A DNA stretch of 64,000 nt from Flavobacterium taihuense (GTDB lineage Bacteria; Bacteroidota; Bacteroidia; Flavobacteriales; Flavobacteriaceae). The DNA lies in the NCBI RefSeq assembly GCF_019351435.1, contig NZ_JAHWYN010000005.1:186001-250000 (forward strand). The letters are read 5' to 3'. Positions 27,609 through 35,836 of this stretch are shown in pieces. The translations under genes were made by a program, and so were the position numbers. The notes under the pieces are model-generated. The model searched no databases. It had not been told where the DNA came from and worked only from the letters and a program-made list of their open reading frames with translations. Within the stretch, counting starts at the first letter, position 1; every line of letters starts with the position of its first letter.

Positions 27609-28478
27609 ATGAAAGGAATTATACTAGCGGGTGGGTCCGGTACACGGTTGCATCCGTTAACGCTTGCCATGAGTAAGCAAATGATGCCCGTCTATGACAA
27701 ACCAATGATCTATTATCCGTTGTCGACTTTGATGATGGCAGGGATTAATGAAATATTAATTATTTCTACCCCGCATGATTTGCCTAATTTTAGAAAATTG
27801 TTGGGAGATGGGACTGCTATAGGTTGTCAATTCAGTTATGCGGAGCAAGCGATTCCAAATGGTTTGGCTCAGGCTTTTGTTATAGGAGAAGAATTTATAG
27901 GAAAGGATTCTGTCGCTCTGGTTTTAGGGGATAATATTTTCTTTGGTGCCAATATGCATGAATTGTTGCAGTCAAATACAAAACCTGAGGGTGGAGTCGT
28001 TTTTGCTTATCATGTTTCGGATCCAGAACGTTATGGAGTAGTAGAATTTGATAAGAATCTAAAAGCCCTTTCTATAGAAGAGAAACCTTTGGAGCCTAAA
28101 TCTAATTATGCAGTTCCGGGATTGTATTTTTATGATAATTCGGTAGTGGAGATTGCCAAGAATATCAAACCCAGCGCCAGAGGGGAGTATGAAATCACTG
28201 ATGTGAATAAAGTATATTTAGAAAAAGGAGCTTTAAAAGTTGGAATTTTGAGCAGAGGTACTGCTTGGTTGGATACGGGAACTTTTAATAGTTTGATGCA
28301 AGCGGGTCAATTTGTTCAGGTTTTGGAAGAACGTCAAGGATTGAAAGTAGGTTGTATTGAAGAAATTGCCTGGAGGCAAGGTTTTATAACCGAACAAGAA
28401 TTAAGAGATTTAGCAGAGCCCTTGAAAAAATCAGGTTATGGGGAATATCTGTTGGGACTTTTGAAACATAAGCTGTAG
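27609..28478 (+). CDS. rfbA: Glucose-1-phosphate thymidylyltransferase
   Basis: A 289-residue nucleotidyltransferase that makes dTDP-glucose, first step of dTDP-rhamnose synthesis. [18 protein letters not shown] opens the protein; [47 protein letters not shown] and [10 protein letters not shown] are RmlA blocks. I chose the ATG at 27609 because RmlA proteins normally begin just before GIILAGG; an ATG at 27567 would add 14 residues. The 4,6-dehydratase gene rfbB, the second step, is not in the window. Confidence 0.94.
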   Translation: MKGIILAGGSGTRLHPLTLAMSKQMMPVYDKPMIYYPLSTLMMAGINEILIISTPHDLPNFRKLLGDGTAIGCQFSYAEQAIPNGLAQAFVIGEEFIGKDSVALVLGDNIFFGANMHELLQSNTKPEGGVVFAYHVSDPERYGVVEFDKNLKALSIEEKPLEPKSNYAVPGLYFYDNSVVEIAKNIKPSARGEYEITDVNKVYLEKGALKVGILSRGTAWLDTGTFNSLMQAGQFVQVLEERQGLKVGCIEEIAWRQGFITEQELRDLAEPLKKSGYGEYLLGLLKHKL

Positions 28479-28507
28479 TTGCTTAGCAGTGAATAATGGA
28501 TAGTGCC

Positions 28508-28525
28508 TCTCGACTGCGCTCGAGA
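28508..28525. repeat. Short intergenic palindrome (TCTCGA-CTGCGC-TCGAGA)
   Basis: Six-base arms TCTCGA (28508 to 28513) and TCGAGA (28520 to 28525) around CTGCGC. Sequences of the CTCGACTGCGCTCGAG type are, from memory, frequent dispersed intergenic repeats in Flavobacterium genomes. Only one copy was noticed here, in the gap between rfbA and the priming transferase. Confidence 0.6.
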
Positions 28526-28650
28526 AGACAAATGACCGGTGAATGGTGAACAGAGAGCAGAAGACAGAAAAAAGAAAACAGAAATATCAAACAACTAATC
28601 AATCGTGACTACTAATTAAAACAGTCAACTCATAACCGGAAACAGATTAT

Positions 28651-29604
28651 ATGACCTATATTGCCTTACTTTTTTTATTCATCGGTATTGAATTAATTTA
28701 TTTCAAGATCGCCGACCATTATAATATTATTGATAAACCCAATAGTCGTTCATCGCATACGTCCATTACTTTACGGGGAGGCGGAATTATTTTTCCGATA
28801 GCAATTGTAACAGCTTTTTTTTTGGGATATGTTTCTTGGGCTGTTGTTTTAGCAGTTGTTTTAGTGGCCGTTATTAGTTTTGTGGACGATATAACACCTT
28901 TGTCTCAATTACCACGATTTGCTTCGCATGCCATAGCAATTGGCTTGGTGTTTTATGATTTAAGTTTATTTACTCAAGTCATTTGGATTTTGCCTATTGT
29001 TTTTATTTTATTGATAGGATGGGTTAATGCGTTTAATTTTATGGATGGAATCAATGGAATAACAGTATTGTATGCATTCGTAGCTATCGCCAGTTTTTCT
29101 TTTCTATCCATAAATCAAGAGAGCCTACCACTATTGATTACGATGGGATTGTCCTGTTGTGCATTTGGCGTTTTTAATGTTAGAAAAAAAGCAAAAACGT
29201 TTGCAGGTGATGTAGGGAGTATCAGTATGGCTTTGTTTTTGGGCTATTTCATGATAAAAACGATTTTGATTTCTGGACAAATTGGGTATTTGTTGTTCCT
29301 GTCCGTATATGGAATTGATGCCGTTATTACCATTTTTGCACGAATTAAAAAGAAAGAGAATATTCTTGAGCCACACCGATCTCATTTGTACCAATATTTG
29401 GCTAATGAGCTAGGATATTCTCATATAGTAGTGTCCTTATTGTATTCAGTTATTCAATTGTTAATCAATGCAATATTGATTTACTCAGAAAATATAGGAA
29501 AATTGACACTTCCGGTTGTTGTGTCCTTTTTGCTATTTCAAATCATGGTTTATGTATGGATTAGGGGTAAGGTTCTACGAAAAGTTAATTTGCAAAATGT
29601 ATAA
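28651..29604 (+). CDS. Undecaprenyl-phosphate HexNAc-1-phosphate transferase (WecA/WbpL/MraY family)
   Basis: A 317-residue polytopic inner-membrane enzyme that starts repeat-unit synthesis by moving a HexNAc-1-phosphate onto undecaprenyl phosphate. Visible blocks are NIIDKPNSRSSHTSITLRGGG near residue 25, the catalytic acid block FVDDITPLSQ, NAFNFMDGINGI and FAGDVGSISMAL, with about ten hydrophobic helices. By length and context it is closer to WbpL than to MraY. With the WbpV-like reductase at 22897 and the WbpM-like dehydratase at 30463, QuiNAc or FucNAc is the likely first sugar, by inference. Confidence 0.9.
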   Translation: MTYIALLFLFIGIELIYFKIADHYNIIDKPNSRSSHTSITLRGGGIIFPIAIVTAFFLGYVSWAVVLAVVLVAVISFVDDITPLSQLPRFASHAIAIGLVFYDLSLFTQVIWILPIVFILLIGWVNAFNFMDGINGITVLYAFVAIASFSFLSINQESLPLLITMGLSCCAFGVFNVRKKAKTFAGDVGSISMALFLGYFMIKTILISGQIGYLLFLSVYGIDAVITIFARIKKKENILEPHRSHLYQYLANELGYSHIVVSLLYSVIQLLINAILIYSENIGKLTLPVVVSFLLFQIMVYVWIRGKVLRKVNLQNV

Positions 29605-29650
29605 TTTTATTAAATAAAAGAACTCCATTTTATTCTTAAATATTTTTCAT

Positions 29651-30241
29651 TTGAAATCAATTTTAAAACGACTTTTTGATGTCATATTTTCGGTATTAGG
29701 AATTTTTTTATTTTTTTGGTTGCTGCTTTTGGCTTGGGGCATAGCTATTTTAGATACCCGAACCAATGGTATTTTTACTCAAGAACGGATCGGACGTTAT
29801 GGGAAACGATTCAAAATTTATAAATTGCGTACTATTCAATTGAATTCTGGTACAGAAATAGTGCAAATAACCAGAATTGGCCGTTTACTTCGAAATTATA
29901 AATTGGATGAGTTGCCGCAGCTGATTAATGTTTTGAAAGGGGAAATGAGTGTCGTTGGACCAAGACCTGATATATCGGGATACTACGATTTACTAGAGGG
30001 GGAAAAGCGTAAAATTCTAGAATTAAAACCTGGATTAACAAGCCCGGCGTCTTTAAAATATTACAAAGAAGATGAGTTATTGGATGCCCAGGATGACGCA
30101 AAAGGATTTAATGACAATGTGCTTTTTCCAGATAAAGTACAATTGAATTTAGAATATTATTACCGTCAAAGCTTTTGTGGTGATTTAAAAATCATCTTCA
30201 ATACTTGTAAATTGCTAATTAGCAGAAATAAAGAACAGTAA
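29651..30241 (+). CDS. Small polyprenyl-phosphate sugar-1-phosphate transferase (PglC/WcaJ-type), TTG start
   Basis: A 196-residue monotopic priming transferase. One N-terminal hydrophobic segment (VIFSVLGIFLFFWLLLLAWGIAIL) precedes the catalytic core FTQERIGRYGKRFKIYKLRTI, YKLDELPQLINVLKGEMSVVGPRPD and LKPGLTSPASLKY. It lacks the large N-terminal membrane region of WcaJ or WbaP and so resembles PglC. The only start in reach is TTG at 29651. It is the second priming enzyme of the cluster, 46 bp after the WecA-like gene, which is unusual for one repeat unit. It contains no PglD-like acetyltransferase fusion. Confidence 0.9.
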   Translation: MKSILKRLFDVIFSVLGIFLFFWLLLLAWGIAILDTRTNGIFTQERIGRYGKRFKIYKLRTIQLNSGTEIVQITRIGRLLRNYKLDELPQLINVLKGEMSVVGPRPDISGYYDLLEGEKRKILELKPGLTSPASLKYYKEDELLDAQDDAKGFNDNVLFPDKVQLNLEYYYRQSFCGDLKIIFNTCKLLISRNKEQ

Positions 30242-30403
30242 AATGTTTTTTTAATGATTAGGGCTGCTAATTTTCAATATAAAGAACGTATTTCCTGAAT
30301 GAAAATGAATAATGTATTTAAAAGTGGATTGATGGAACCCTTTTTTTGCATTTAGTGTAAAAAGTACTATTCAGTCAATCTAATTTAACCTATGAGAGAT
30401 TTT

Positions 30404-30421
30404 AAATTGTATTTTTGCTTT
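30404..30421 (+). promoter_or_regulatory. Promoter-like site with TATTTTTG box
   Basis: An 18-base stretch (AAATTGTATTTTTGCTTT) with a TAnnTTTG -7 box at 30410 to 30417. It matches 17 of 18 bases with the site at 34814 before the ABC transporter. It lies 42 bases before the dehydratase start. No canonical -33 element at standard spacing was identified. Confidence 0.5.
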
Positions 30422-30462
30422 CATGTTTCATTTCTTTTTAGAAATTTTTAAAATTGTTTCAT

Positions 30463-32412
30463 ATGAATGAAAACTCTATATATACTGGATTTTTTTCAAG
30501 GTCCAATTTAAGATTAAGTATTCGTAATTTGAGTTATCTGCCGAGGTGGATAATTATTATGATTGATTTATCGGTTTTGATCGTTGCTTTTTTCTTTACA
30601 TTAATTATTTTTAGGGGGACGGGGTTGCAGTATATTAACACTTCTAAGGATGTAGTGTTTATTTCTTGTTTTTTTGGAGTTAATATTTTCTTTTTTTGGT
30701 TGTTTAGAACTTATTCGGGTATTATAAGGCATTCTTCGTATATTGATGCTGTTAAGCTATTATTTTCGCAGATGGCCGTTATGGTTGTGTTTCTAGTATT
30801 CAATTTTGTCTATGAATTGTTTTATGATGAAAGGGCTTTTTTAACTACAGCTCTTTTTATAAATGTGGTGCTTTCTTTTTGTGGATTGTTTTTGTATCGA
30901 GTTGTTGTTAAACAAACCTTTGAGTTGTATTTATCAGAAAAAAGCACAACAAAATTAATTAGAACCATCATTTATGGAACTGATGCGAATGCCATTTCTG
31001 TTGCCAATGCTTTAAAATTCGAAACACCTACCCGTTTTAAAATCGTAGGTTTTGTTGATAGAAACAATCAAAATGCATCCAAAAGAATGTTGGATTTGCC
31101 CATATTGGTTCAAAAGAAAAAATTACCTTCTTTGATGCGTTCAGTAGGAGCCGAGGCTGTAATCATGGCCGATAAGAGTTTAGAAAAAGAAGAACAATTA
31201 ATCATAGTGGATCAATGCTTGGAATTTAATTACAGGGTATATACAGTTCCTTTGATCACTGACTGGGAAAATCAGAAAGAGATTTCTCAAAAGGTTAAAA
31301 ATATTCAAATTGAAGATTTATTAGAAAGAAAGCCAATCGTTTTGGATAATAAATCTATTTCAAAACAATTAAAAGATAAAACAGTTTTAATCTCAGGTGC
31401 AGCTGGTTCTATCGGAAGCGAAATCGTGCGGCAGGTTTTGACATTTAGTCCCAAAAGAGTCATTATTTTAGACCAAGCCGAAACACCTTTGCATCACTTA
31501 AGTCTTGAATTAGAGAAAATACACTCGAAATCAAAAATTTGTAATGTCATAGCTGATGTTAGGAATAAAGAAGCGATGAATAGAGTTTTTAAATTGTACA
31601 AACCACAAATGGTATATCATGCTGCTGCATACAAGCATGTACCATTGATGGAGGAAAATCCATCACAGGCCATATTAACGAACATAGAAGGAACCAAAAA
31701 TCTGGCAGATTTGGCTTGTGAATACAATGTAAAGAAATTTGTTATGGTTTCTACAGACAAAGCGGTAAATCCGAGTAATGTAATGGGGGCTAGTAAAAGA
31801 ATAGCGGAAAAATATGTACAATCTTTGCAAATAAAAAATTTAAAAGAATGTAACGAGAACGCTACCAAATTTATTACTACTCGTTTTGGAAATGTTTTGG
31901 GTTCTAATGGTTCTGTGGTTCCTTTGTTTACCAAACAAATTGCCAGCGGAGGCCCAGTTACAATTACACATCCCGATATTATACGTTATTTTATGACCAT
32001 TCCAGAGGCTTGCCAATTGGTTCTTGAAGCTGGAGCAATGGGTAACGGAGGCGAGATTTATATTTTTGATATGGGAAAACCAGTTAAAATTTTAGATTTA
32101 GCCAAAAAAATGATAAAGTTGGCTGGATTTATTCCTGAAAGGGATATAAAAATTGAAGTTGTAGGTTTACGACCAGGTGAAAAATTATATGAAGAGTTAC
32201 TTAATGATACTGCAAAAACGATTCCAACGTATCACGAAAAAATCATGATTGCCGAGGAAATTCAAGATGAGTTTGAAAATTTACATGTTGACATTAATGA
32301 ACTGATAGGAATTGCTAATTTCTTTGACAATGATGATATTGTAGCCAAAATGAAAGTTATCGTTCCTGAGTTTAAAAGTATGAATTCTACTTTTGAAATT
32401 TTGGATAAATAA
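30463..32412 (+). CDS. Membrane nucleotide-sugar 4,6-dehydratase (WbpM/CapD-like)
   Basis: A 649-residue protein. Four hydrophobic helices in the first 150 residues anchor it. A CoA-binding-like Rossmann region (IIYGTDANAISVANAL) follows, then the catalytic SDR part: VLISGAAGSIGSEIVRQV, AAAYKHVPLMEENP, VSTDKAVNPSNVMGASKRIAE, TRFGNVLGSNGSVVPLF and GLRPGEKLYEELL. The methionine in VMGASK in place of the usual tyrosine is typical of WbpM-type enzymes, which convert UDP-GlcNAc to UDP-4-keto-6-deoxy-GlcNAc. The ATG at 30463 is preferred over a TTG nine bases upstream. It is followed by a strong terminator and so ends cluster A. Confidence 0.92.
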   Translation: MNENSIYTGFFSRSNLRLSIRNLSYLPRWIIIMIDLSVLIVAFFFTLIIFRGTGLQYINTSKDVVFISCFFGVNIFFFWLFRTYSGIIRHSSYIDAVKLLFSQMAVMVVFLVFNFVYELFYDERAFLTTALFINVVLSFCGLFLYRVVVKQTFELYLSEKSTTKLIRTIIYGTDANAISVANALKFETPTRFKIVGFVDRNNQNASKRMLDLPILVQKKKLPSLMRSVGAEAVIMADKSLEKEEQLIIVDQCLEFNYRVYTVPLITDWENQKEISQKVKNIQIEDLLERKPIVLDNKSISKQLKDKTVLISGAAGSIGSEIVRQVLTFSPKRVIILDQAETPLHHLSLELEKIHSKSKICNVIADVRNKEAMNRVFKLYKPQMVYHAAAYKHVPLMEENPSQAILTNIEGTKNLADLACEYNVKKFVMVSTDKAVNPSNVMGASKRIAEKYVQSLQIKNLKECNENATKFITTRFGNVLGSNGSVVPLFTKQIASGGPVTITHPDIIRYFMTIPEACQLVLEAGAMGNGGEIYIFDMGKPVKILDLAKKMIKLAGFIPERDIKIEVVGLRPGEKLYEELLNDTAKTIPTYHEKIMIAEEIQDEFENLHVDINELIGIANFFDNDDIVAKMKVIVPEFKSMNSTFEILDK

Positions 32413-32433
32413 GTTTAAAAAACAAATAGATAG

Positions 32434-32470
32434 AAAAGGTTTACAAGGGATGTCCTTGTAAACCTTTTTT
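32434..32470 (+). terminator. Intrinsic terminator closing cluster A
   Basis: A perfect 15-base stem (AAAAGGTTTACAAGG at 32434 to 32448 with its complement at 32454 to 32468) around a five-base loop, followed by T residues. It lies 22 bases after the dehydratase stop codon. The A tract on the other side means it could also act on minus-strand transcripts. Confidence 0.9.
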
Positions 32471-32734
32471 GATTACGATATCGTTTATGCCAACATTAAA
32501 GTGAGCGATAGCTTTTTAATATTGAATTTTTGCATTTTGAAATTAATAGAGAAAAGCATCAATCTCAATTATTGTTTAATGACACTAGAGCAACTAAAAA
32601 AGTTAAATAACTTTGTAATATAAATGAATCCAGAGAGATCTATTTATAGTAGTTGCAATAGCTATAGTTTTTGGGGATACTGTAAAAGCCAGCTTATAAG
32701 GATCGAAAACTTTTTTTATTTAATATACCACATT
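32471..32734. other. Gene-poor stretch downstream of the terminator
   Basis: AT-rich. One TAnnTTTG box (TAACTTTG, 32608 to 32615) is followed by an ATG at 32624 opening a 60-codon frame without recognisable features that runs into the opposite-strand gene. In another frame the same bases read FIVVAIAIVFGDTVKASL before a stop, which may be a remnant or chance. No gene is called. Confidence 0.35.
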
Positions 32735-33508
32735 TTAGTCTTTTGTCGGTTCATCTGGCATTTGACAGGCGATAATAGAAACTGTATTACTTCTTCTGTG
32801 CAGTAGTATGTATTTGGTGCGTTCTTTTTTTGAAAAGCCAATGAATAGAAATGTTAGCAGACAATGATTTTCTTTTGGAATCCCAGAAGTGATCAGTATA
32901 GTTTGCTTCTCAGATTCCTTATCACAGATGATTTCTTCGCTATAGCAGGTATCGAAATTGTCATTGGCAAAGTCCCAGTTGGCTGTTGCTAATGCGAGAT
33001 TAACATGAGTTGCTTCCTCTGGCCAGTCTAAATGGATTTTGGGTATAAAGTCCGCTATTTTTAAAGTTGCCTGTTCTGGTAAATGTTCAAAGCCTGTCAT
33101 TAGTATTTTTGATAAGGGCTTGTTTTTATTGCCTTCAAATCCAAGCAAAATTTCGTGGAGGAATGGCGATTTCATCCCTTCTTCCAATGTTCGTTTTCCT
33201 TTTGGATTTAAGCTGTCCTCTTTGAGGATTTCGAGTATTATTTTATTGGCTCTGCCTGCAAAGCTAACGTCTTTTGATTTTTTAAAGAATTGCACTGCCA
33301 ATAGGCGGAATATCCTTGATTTCCTAGAAGCGTATCCCATTTCCTTTCCCTGTTCCCTGATGGGGTCATATATTGGATTTGCCATGAACTCTTTTGAAGT
33401 CATAAACTTTTCTCTTTTCATTCTGGCAAAATTGCCCTCGGGAGTGTTTACAAAATTTATATCGTCGAGTGTTCCGGAAAGTTTAAAAGGTGCAATTACT
33501 TTAGCCAT
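32735..33508 (-). CDS. Conserved hypothetical protein, only minus-strand gene
   Basis: A 257-residue soluble protein with no known function. The N-terminus (AKVIAPFKLSGTLDDINFVNTPEGNFARMKR, then IREQGKEMGYASRKSRIFRLL) resembles, from memory, a family of roughly 200-residue hypothetical proteins widespread in Bacteroidota that begin MAK.KG....GT..ISFYKT.DG..AR. No signal peptide or membrane helix is seen. The opposite strand also has a long open frame at 33039 to 33515, but this frame is longer and has a natural composition. It is divergent from the HTH gene and probably not part of the polysaccharide system. Confidence 0.72.
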   Translation of the reverse strand: MAKVIAPFKLSGTLDDINFVNTPEGNFARMKREKFMTSKEFMANPIYDPIREQGKEMGYASRKSRIFRLLAVQFFKKSKDVSFAGRANKIILEILKEDSLNPKGKRTLEEGMKSPFLHEILLGFEGNKNKPLSKILMTGFEHLPEQATLKIADFIPKIHLDWPEEATHVNLALATANWDFANDNFDTCYSEEIICDKESEKQTILITSGIPKENHCLLTFLFIGFSKKERTKYILLHRRSNTVSIIACQMPDEPTKD

Positions 33509-33714
33509 AGTTTAATGATTTAGAATAAAAATATGAAATTAAGTACAATTTTTATTTGTTGGTAAAAAATAAATCAACGATTCGGAAGATTTAATTTATT
33601 TTTAAGCATAGAAGACGGTCTGTCTAGTACGAAACAATTGTCCCGTACTAAAATGCACTATTCCATATACGACTATAATATCTGACAAAAAGAATATTTT
33701 ACAGGATATTTTTT

Positions 33715-33722
33715 TATCTTTG
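33715..33722 (+). promoter_or_regulatory. Promoter -7 box (TATCTTTG) for the HTH gene
   Basis: Perfect TAnnTTTG match 62 bases before the ATG at 33785. The form TATCTTTG is the commonest variant of this box in Flavobacteriia. A -33 TTG at standard spacing is not evident. Confidence 0.5.
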
Positions 33723-33784
33723 GAATTCAGAGTTTTTAACCCAAATGGCTTTATCTTTGAGCCTTTAGAAAATTGCTATTCGTT

Positions 33785-34192
33785 ATGGAACATAAAATAC
33801 ATCAGGGAAGAAACGTAAAACGTTTCAGAGAGATGCTTGGCATCAAGCAGGAGGCATTGGCTTATGATCTGGGTGAAGATTGGAATCAGAAGAAAATTTC
33901 TATGTTAGAGCAGAAAGATGTTATTGAGGATAGTCTGCTAAAACAAATATCAAACTCATTTAAAATTCCTGTTGAAGCTTTTCAGAACTTTGATGAGGAA
34001 CAAGCAGTAAATATCATTTCTAATACTTTTGGAGAACACGCTTTCAGTAATTCATTTAATTACGGAACAATTAATATTCATCCGATTCAAAAATTGATTG
34101 CACTACACGAAGAAAAGATAGCTTTGTACGAGCGAATGTTGAAAGAGAAGGATGAAATGATGCAGAGACTTGAAAAACTAATTAATAAATAA
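33785..34192 (+). CDS. Small HTH (XRE/Cro-type) DNA-binding protein
   Basis: A 135-residue protein. Residues 5 to about 60 form a helix-turn-helix of the XRE type (GRNVKRFREMLGIKQEALAYDLGEDWNQKKISMLEQ), and residues about 105 to 135 form a charged helix, probably a coiled coil (IALHEEKIALYERMLKEKDEMMQRLEKLI), for dimerisation. The ATG at 33785 is chosen over a TTG 12 bases upstream because it begins just before the domain. It has its own promoter box and a very strong terminator, so it is a stand-alone transcription unit. Its targets are unknown; it might control one of the flanking polysaccharide clusters. Confidence 0.82.
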   Translation: MEHKIHQGRNVKRFREMLGIKQEALAYDLGEDWNQKKISMLEQKDVIEDSLLKQISNSFKIPVEAFQNFDEEQAVNIISNTFGEHAFSNSFNYGTINIHPIQKLIALHEEKIALYERMLKEKDEMMQRLEKLINK

Positions 34193-34217
34193 TCATTTAT
34201 AAAAGATCTATTAATTC

Positions 34218-34253
34218 AAAAAAGAAAGAGACCCGAAGGTCTCTTTCTTTTTT
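34218..34253. terminator. Intrinsic terminator after the HTH gene, probably bidirectional
   Basis: Perfect 16-base stem: AAAAAAGAAAGAGACC (34218 to 34233) pairs with its complement (34238 to 34253) around a CGAA loop. A tract on one side and T tract on the other allow function in both directions. Confidence 0.95.
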
Positions 34254-34280
34254 GGTGTACCTATGGCTAAAGAAACTATC

Positions 34281-34440
34281 CTAAGTTTGATTTCTATAAT
34301 ATAGATACCATTTGATGAAGTTCTTGCGGTTTACCAAACTTAATCCTTTGTGAATATTTAGATTGCCCTTTAAATGCCCAAAAGAGGATTCCGTGAATTC
34401 GTGGAACTAGATATCTTGTCGTCTTTCAATTGCAAGAACA
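34281..34440 (-). pseudogene. Remnant of a transposase C-terminus
   Basis: On the minus strand one frame reads ESSFGHLKGNLNIHKGLSL followed by VNRKNFIKWYLYYRNQT and a stop at 34281 to 34283. This resembles the C-terminal end of Bacteroidota transposases of the type ...TNS.E..FGHLK..L....GL...NR..FI..Y. The expected preceding STNS motif appears in another frame just upstream (KDDKISSSTNS), so there is at least one frameshift. Nothing upstream of about 34440 is recognisable. The IS family cannot be named from this piece. Confidence 0.6.
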
Positions 34441-34813
34441 TATTAGGCAGTGGCTTCTTTATTACATTTAGGCATATTTGCTTATTTTGTTTGTTTTTTC
34501 GTACGTAAAAAAACTATGAGTTGTCTTTTTTAATAATTAAACTCATAATTTAATTTAAGTATATTTGCCGATAAAAATTTCGTTTGAATTCAACTGATTA
34601 TGTGAGTTTGGATCGCGAAGCGATGCCATTTATCTGAAGATTGTGTCTAGAAATTGTTTAAAAAAGGAATTCAAAAAAAATCAGTTATTGTTTTGGTTTG
34701 CAATCAAAATATTGCGATTGAGACCAGTTTATATTGAAGAACTATGAAAAAGCTGTTTAGAGACTTACTTTCAATACAATAATTAAATGTTGCAGATCGT
34801 ATCACTCTTTTAA
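34441..34813. other. Gene-free stretch before the ABC transporter operon
   Basis: No coding region recognised. It holds an inverted repeat (ATGAGTT at 34516, AACTCAT at 34540), a TATATTTG box at 34560 and a small hairpin (ATCGC-GAA-GCGAT, 34612 to 34624). It could be a long leader, a small RNA or the rest of a dead insertion. Confidence 0.4.
34560..34567 (+). promoter_or_regulatory. Orphan -7 box (TATATTTG)
   Basis: TAnnTTTG match followed by GCCG, with no gene start for 314 bases. It may drive a long leader or small RNA ahead of the wzm gene, or be chance in AT-rich DNA. Confidence 0.3.
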
Positions 34814-34831
34814 AAATTGTACTTTTGCTTT
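34814..34831 (+). promoter_or_regulatory. Promoter-like site with TACTTTTG box before wzm
   Basis: AAATTGTACTTTTGCTTT, 17 of 18 bases identical to the site at 30404 before the cluster A dehydratase. The -7 box is at 34820 to 34827, about 53 bases before the wzm ATG. Confidence 0.5.
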
Positions 34832-34880
34832 ATATACTAATGATAAATATTATGCATATTGTTTTTTGCTACAAATACTA

Positions 34881-35750
34881 ATGAATACTAATTCTTCTCA
34901 AAACACCAATTGGCTGTTTGAAATAACTCCCAAAAACAAATTTTTTACTCTAAATCTTAGGGAAGTTTGGCAATATAGAGATTTACTTTTTCTTTTTGTA
35001 AAGCGTGATGTAATTACGGTCTATAAGCAAACAGTTTTGGGACCGCTTTGGTATCTCATTCAGCCTTTGTTTACTTCTGTTACCTTTACCATAATTTTTA
35101 ATAATGTTGCCGGAATCGATACGGGAACCGTACCGCCATTTTTGTTTAATTTGGCCGGGATTACGGTTTGGAATTATTTCACGGCCTGCCTTAATGGGAC
35201 ATCAGACACTTTTAAAGCTAATGCAGCAATTTTTGGAAAAGTTTATTTCCCGAGAATAATTACGCCGCTGTCTGTGGTGGTTTCCAATTTGATCAAGTTT
35301 GGTATCCAGTTTTTTATTTTTGTGGTTTTTTACCTTTTCTATTATATAAATGGCGCCCCTTTGAGTTTGAACAGTTCCGTTGTGTTTTTTCCTGTTTTGA
35401 TCCTATTGATGGGGATTTTGGGATTGGGATTGGGGATGCTGATTTCGTCTATGGTAACAAAGTATAGAGATTTTAGTTATTTAATTGGTTTTGGAATCCA
35501 ATTGTTAATGTATTTGTCGGCTGTGATGTATCCGATGGCTTTGTTACAGGAAAAGATGCCCCAGTACAGTTGGTTAATACAATATAATCCGTTGGCATAT
35601 GTTATAGAAACAGCTCGTTATATGCTACTTAATGTTGGGCAAATATCCCTTTTAGGACTGTGTTATACTTTTGGAGTAACGTTTGCTGTTTTTTTTGTGG
35701 GGCTATTGGTTTTTAATAAGACGGAGAAGAGTTTTATTGATACCGTTTAA
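34881..35750 (+). CDS. wzm: ABC transporter permease for polysaccharide export
   Basis: A 289-residue ABC-2 type permease with six hydrophobic helices (for example FLFNLAGITVWNYF, FGIQFFIFVVFYLFYYI, FFPVLILLMGILGLGLGMLIS). The N-terminal block FVKRDVITVYKQTVLGPLWYLIQPLF is the conserved amphipathic region of O-antigen/teichoic exporters, and YLSAVMYPMALL...YNPLAYVIETARYMLL is characteristic of Wzm. The ATG at 34881 is taken instead of a TTG 15 bases upstream. With the ATPase at 35837 it exports a finished, lipid-linked glycan made by cluster B. Confidence 0.92.
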   Translation: MNTNSSQNTNWLFEITPKNKFFTLNLREVWQYRDLLFLFVKRDVITVYKQTVLGPLWYLIQPLFTSVTFTIIFNNVAGIDTGTVPPFLFNLAGITVWNYFTACLNGTSDTFKANAAIFGKVYFPRIITPLSVVVSNLIKFGIQFFIFVVFYLFYYINGAPLSLNSSVVFFPVLILLMGILGLGLGMLISSMVTKYRDFSYLIGFGIQLLMYLSAVMYPMALLQEKMPQYSWLIQYNPLAYVIETARYMLLNVGQISLLGLCYTFGVTFAVFFVGLLVFNKTEKSFIDTV

Positions 35751-35772
35751 CCCCCTAGCCCTCTGAAGGGGG
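35751..35772. repeat. Short intergenic palindrome (CCCCCT...AGGGGG)
   Basis: CCCCCT (35751 to 35756) pairs with AGGGGG (35767 to 35772) around a 10-base loop that reads AGCCCTCTGA. It begins right after the wzm stop codon. The CCCTAGCCCT part is shared with the first unit of the large repeat field at 55154, so it is probably a lone member of a related family. Confidence 0.6.
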
Positions 35773-35836
35773 AATTGGATTGTGAGATGATAGTTATTGC
35801 CCTTAACTCTTGAAGAAGAAATAGATTTAATACTAA

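Noticed and set aside
32624..32806. 60-codon frame after a TAnnTTTG box
   Set aside because: Composition is unnatural, no similarity recognised, and it runs into the opposite gene.
33039..33515. 158-codon plus-strand frame
   Set aside because: It lies fully opposite the longer minus-strand gene, whose composition is that of a natural soluble protein; the plus frame has no motif.
34374..34510. Short plus-strand frame beginning MPKRGFREFVELD
   Set aside because: It overlaps the transposase remnant read on the other strand and has no features of its own.
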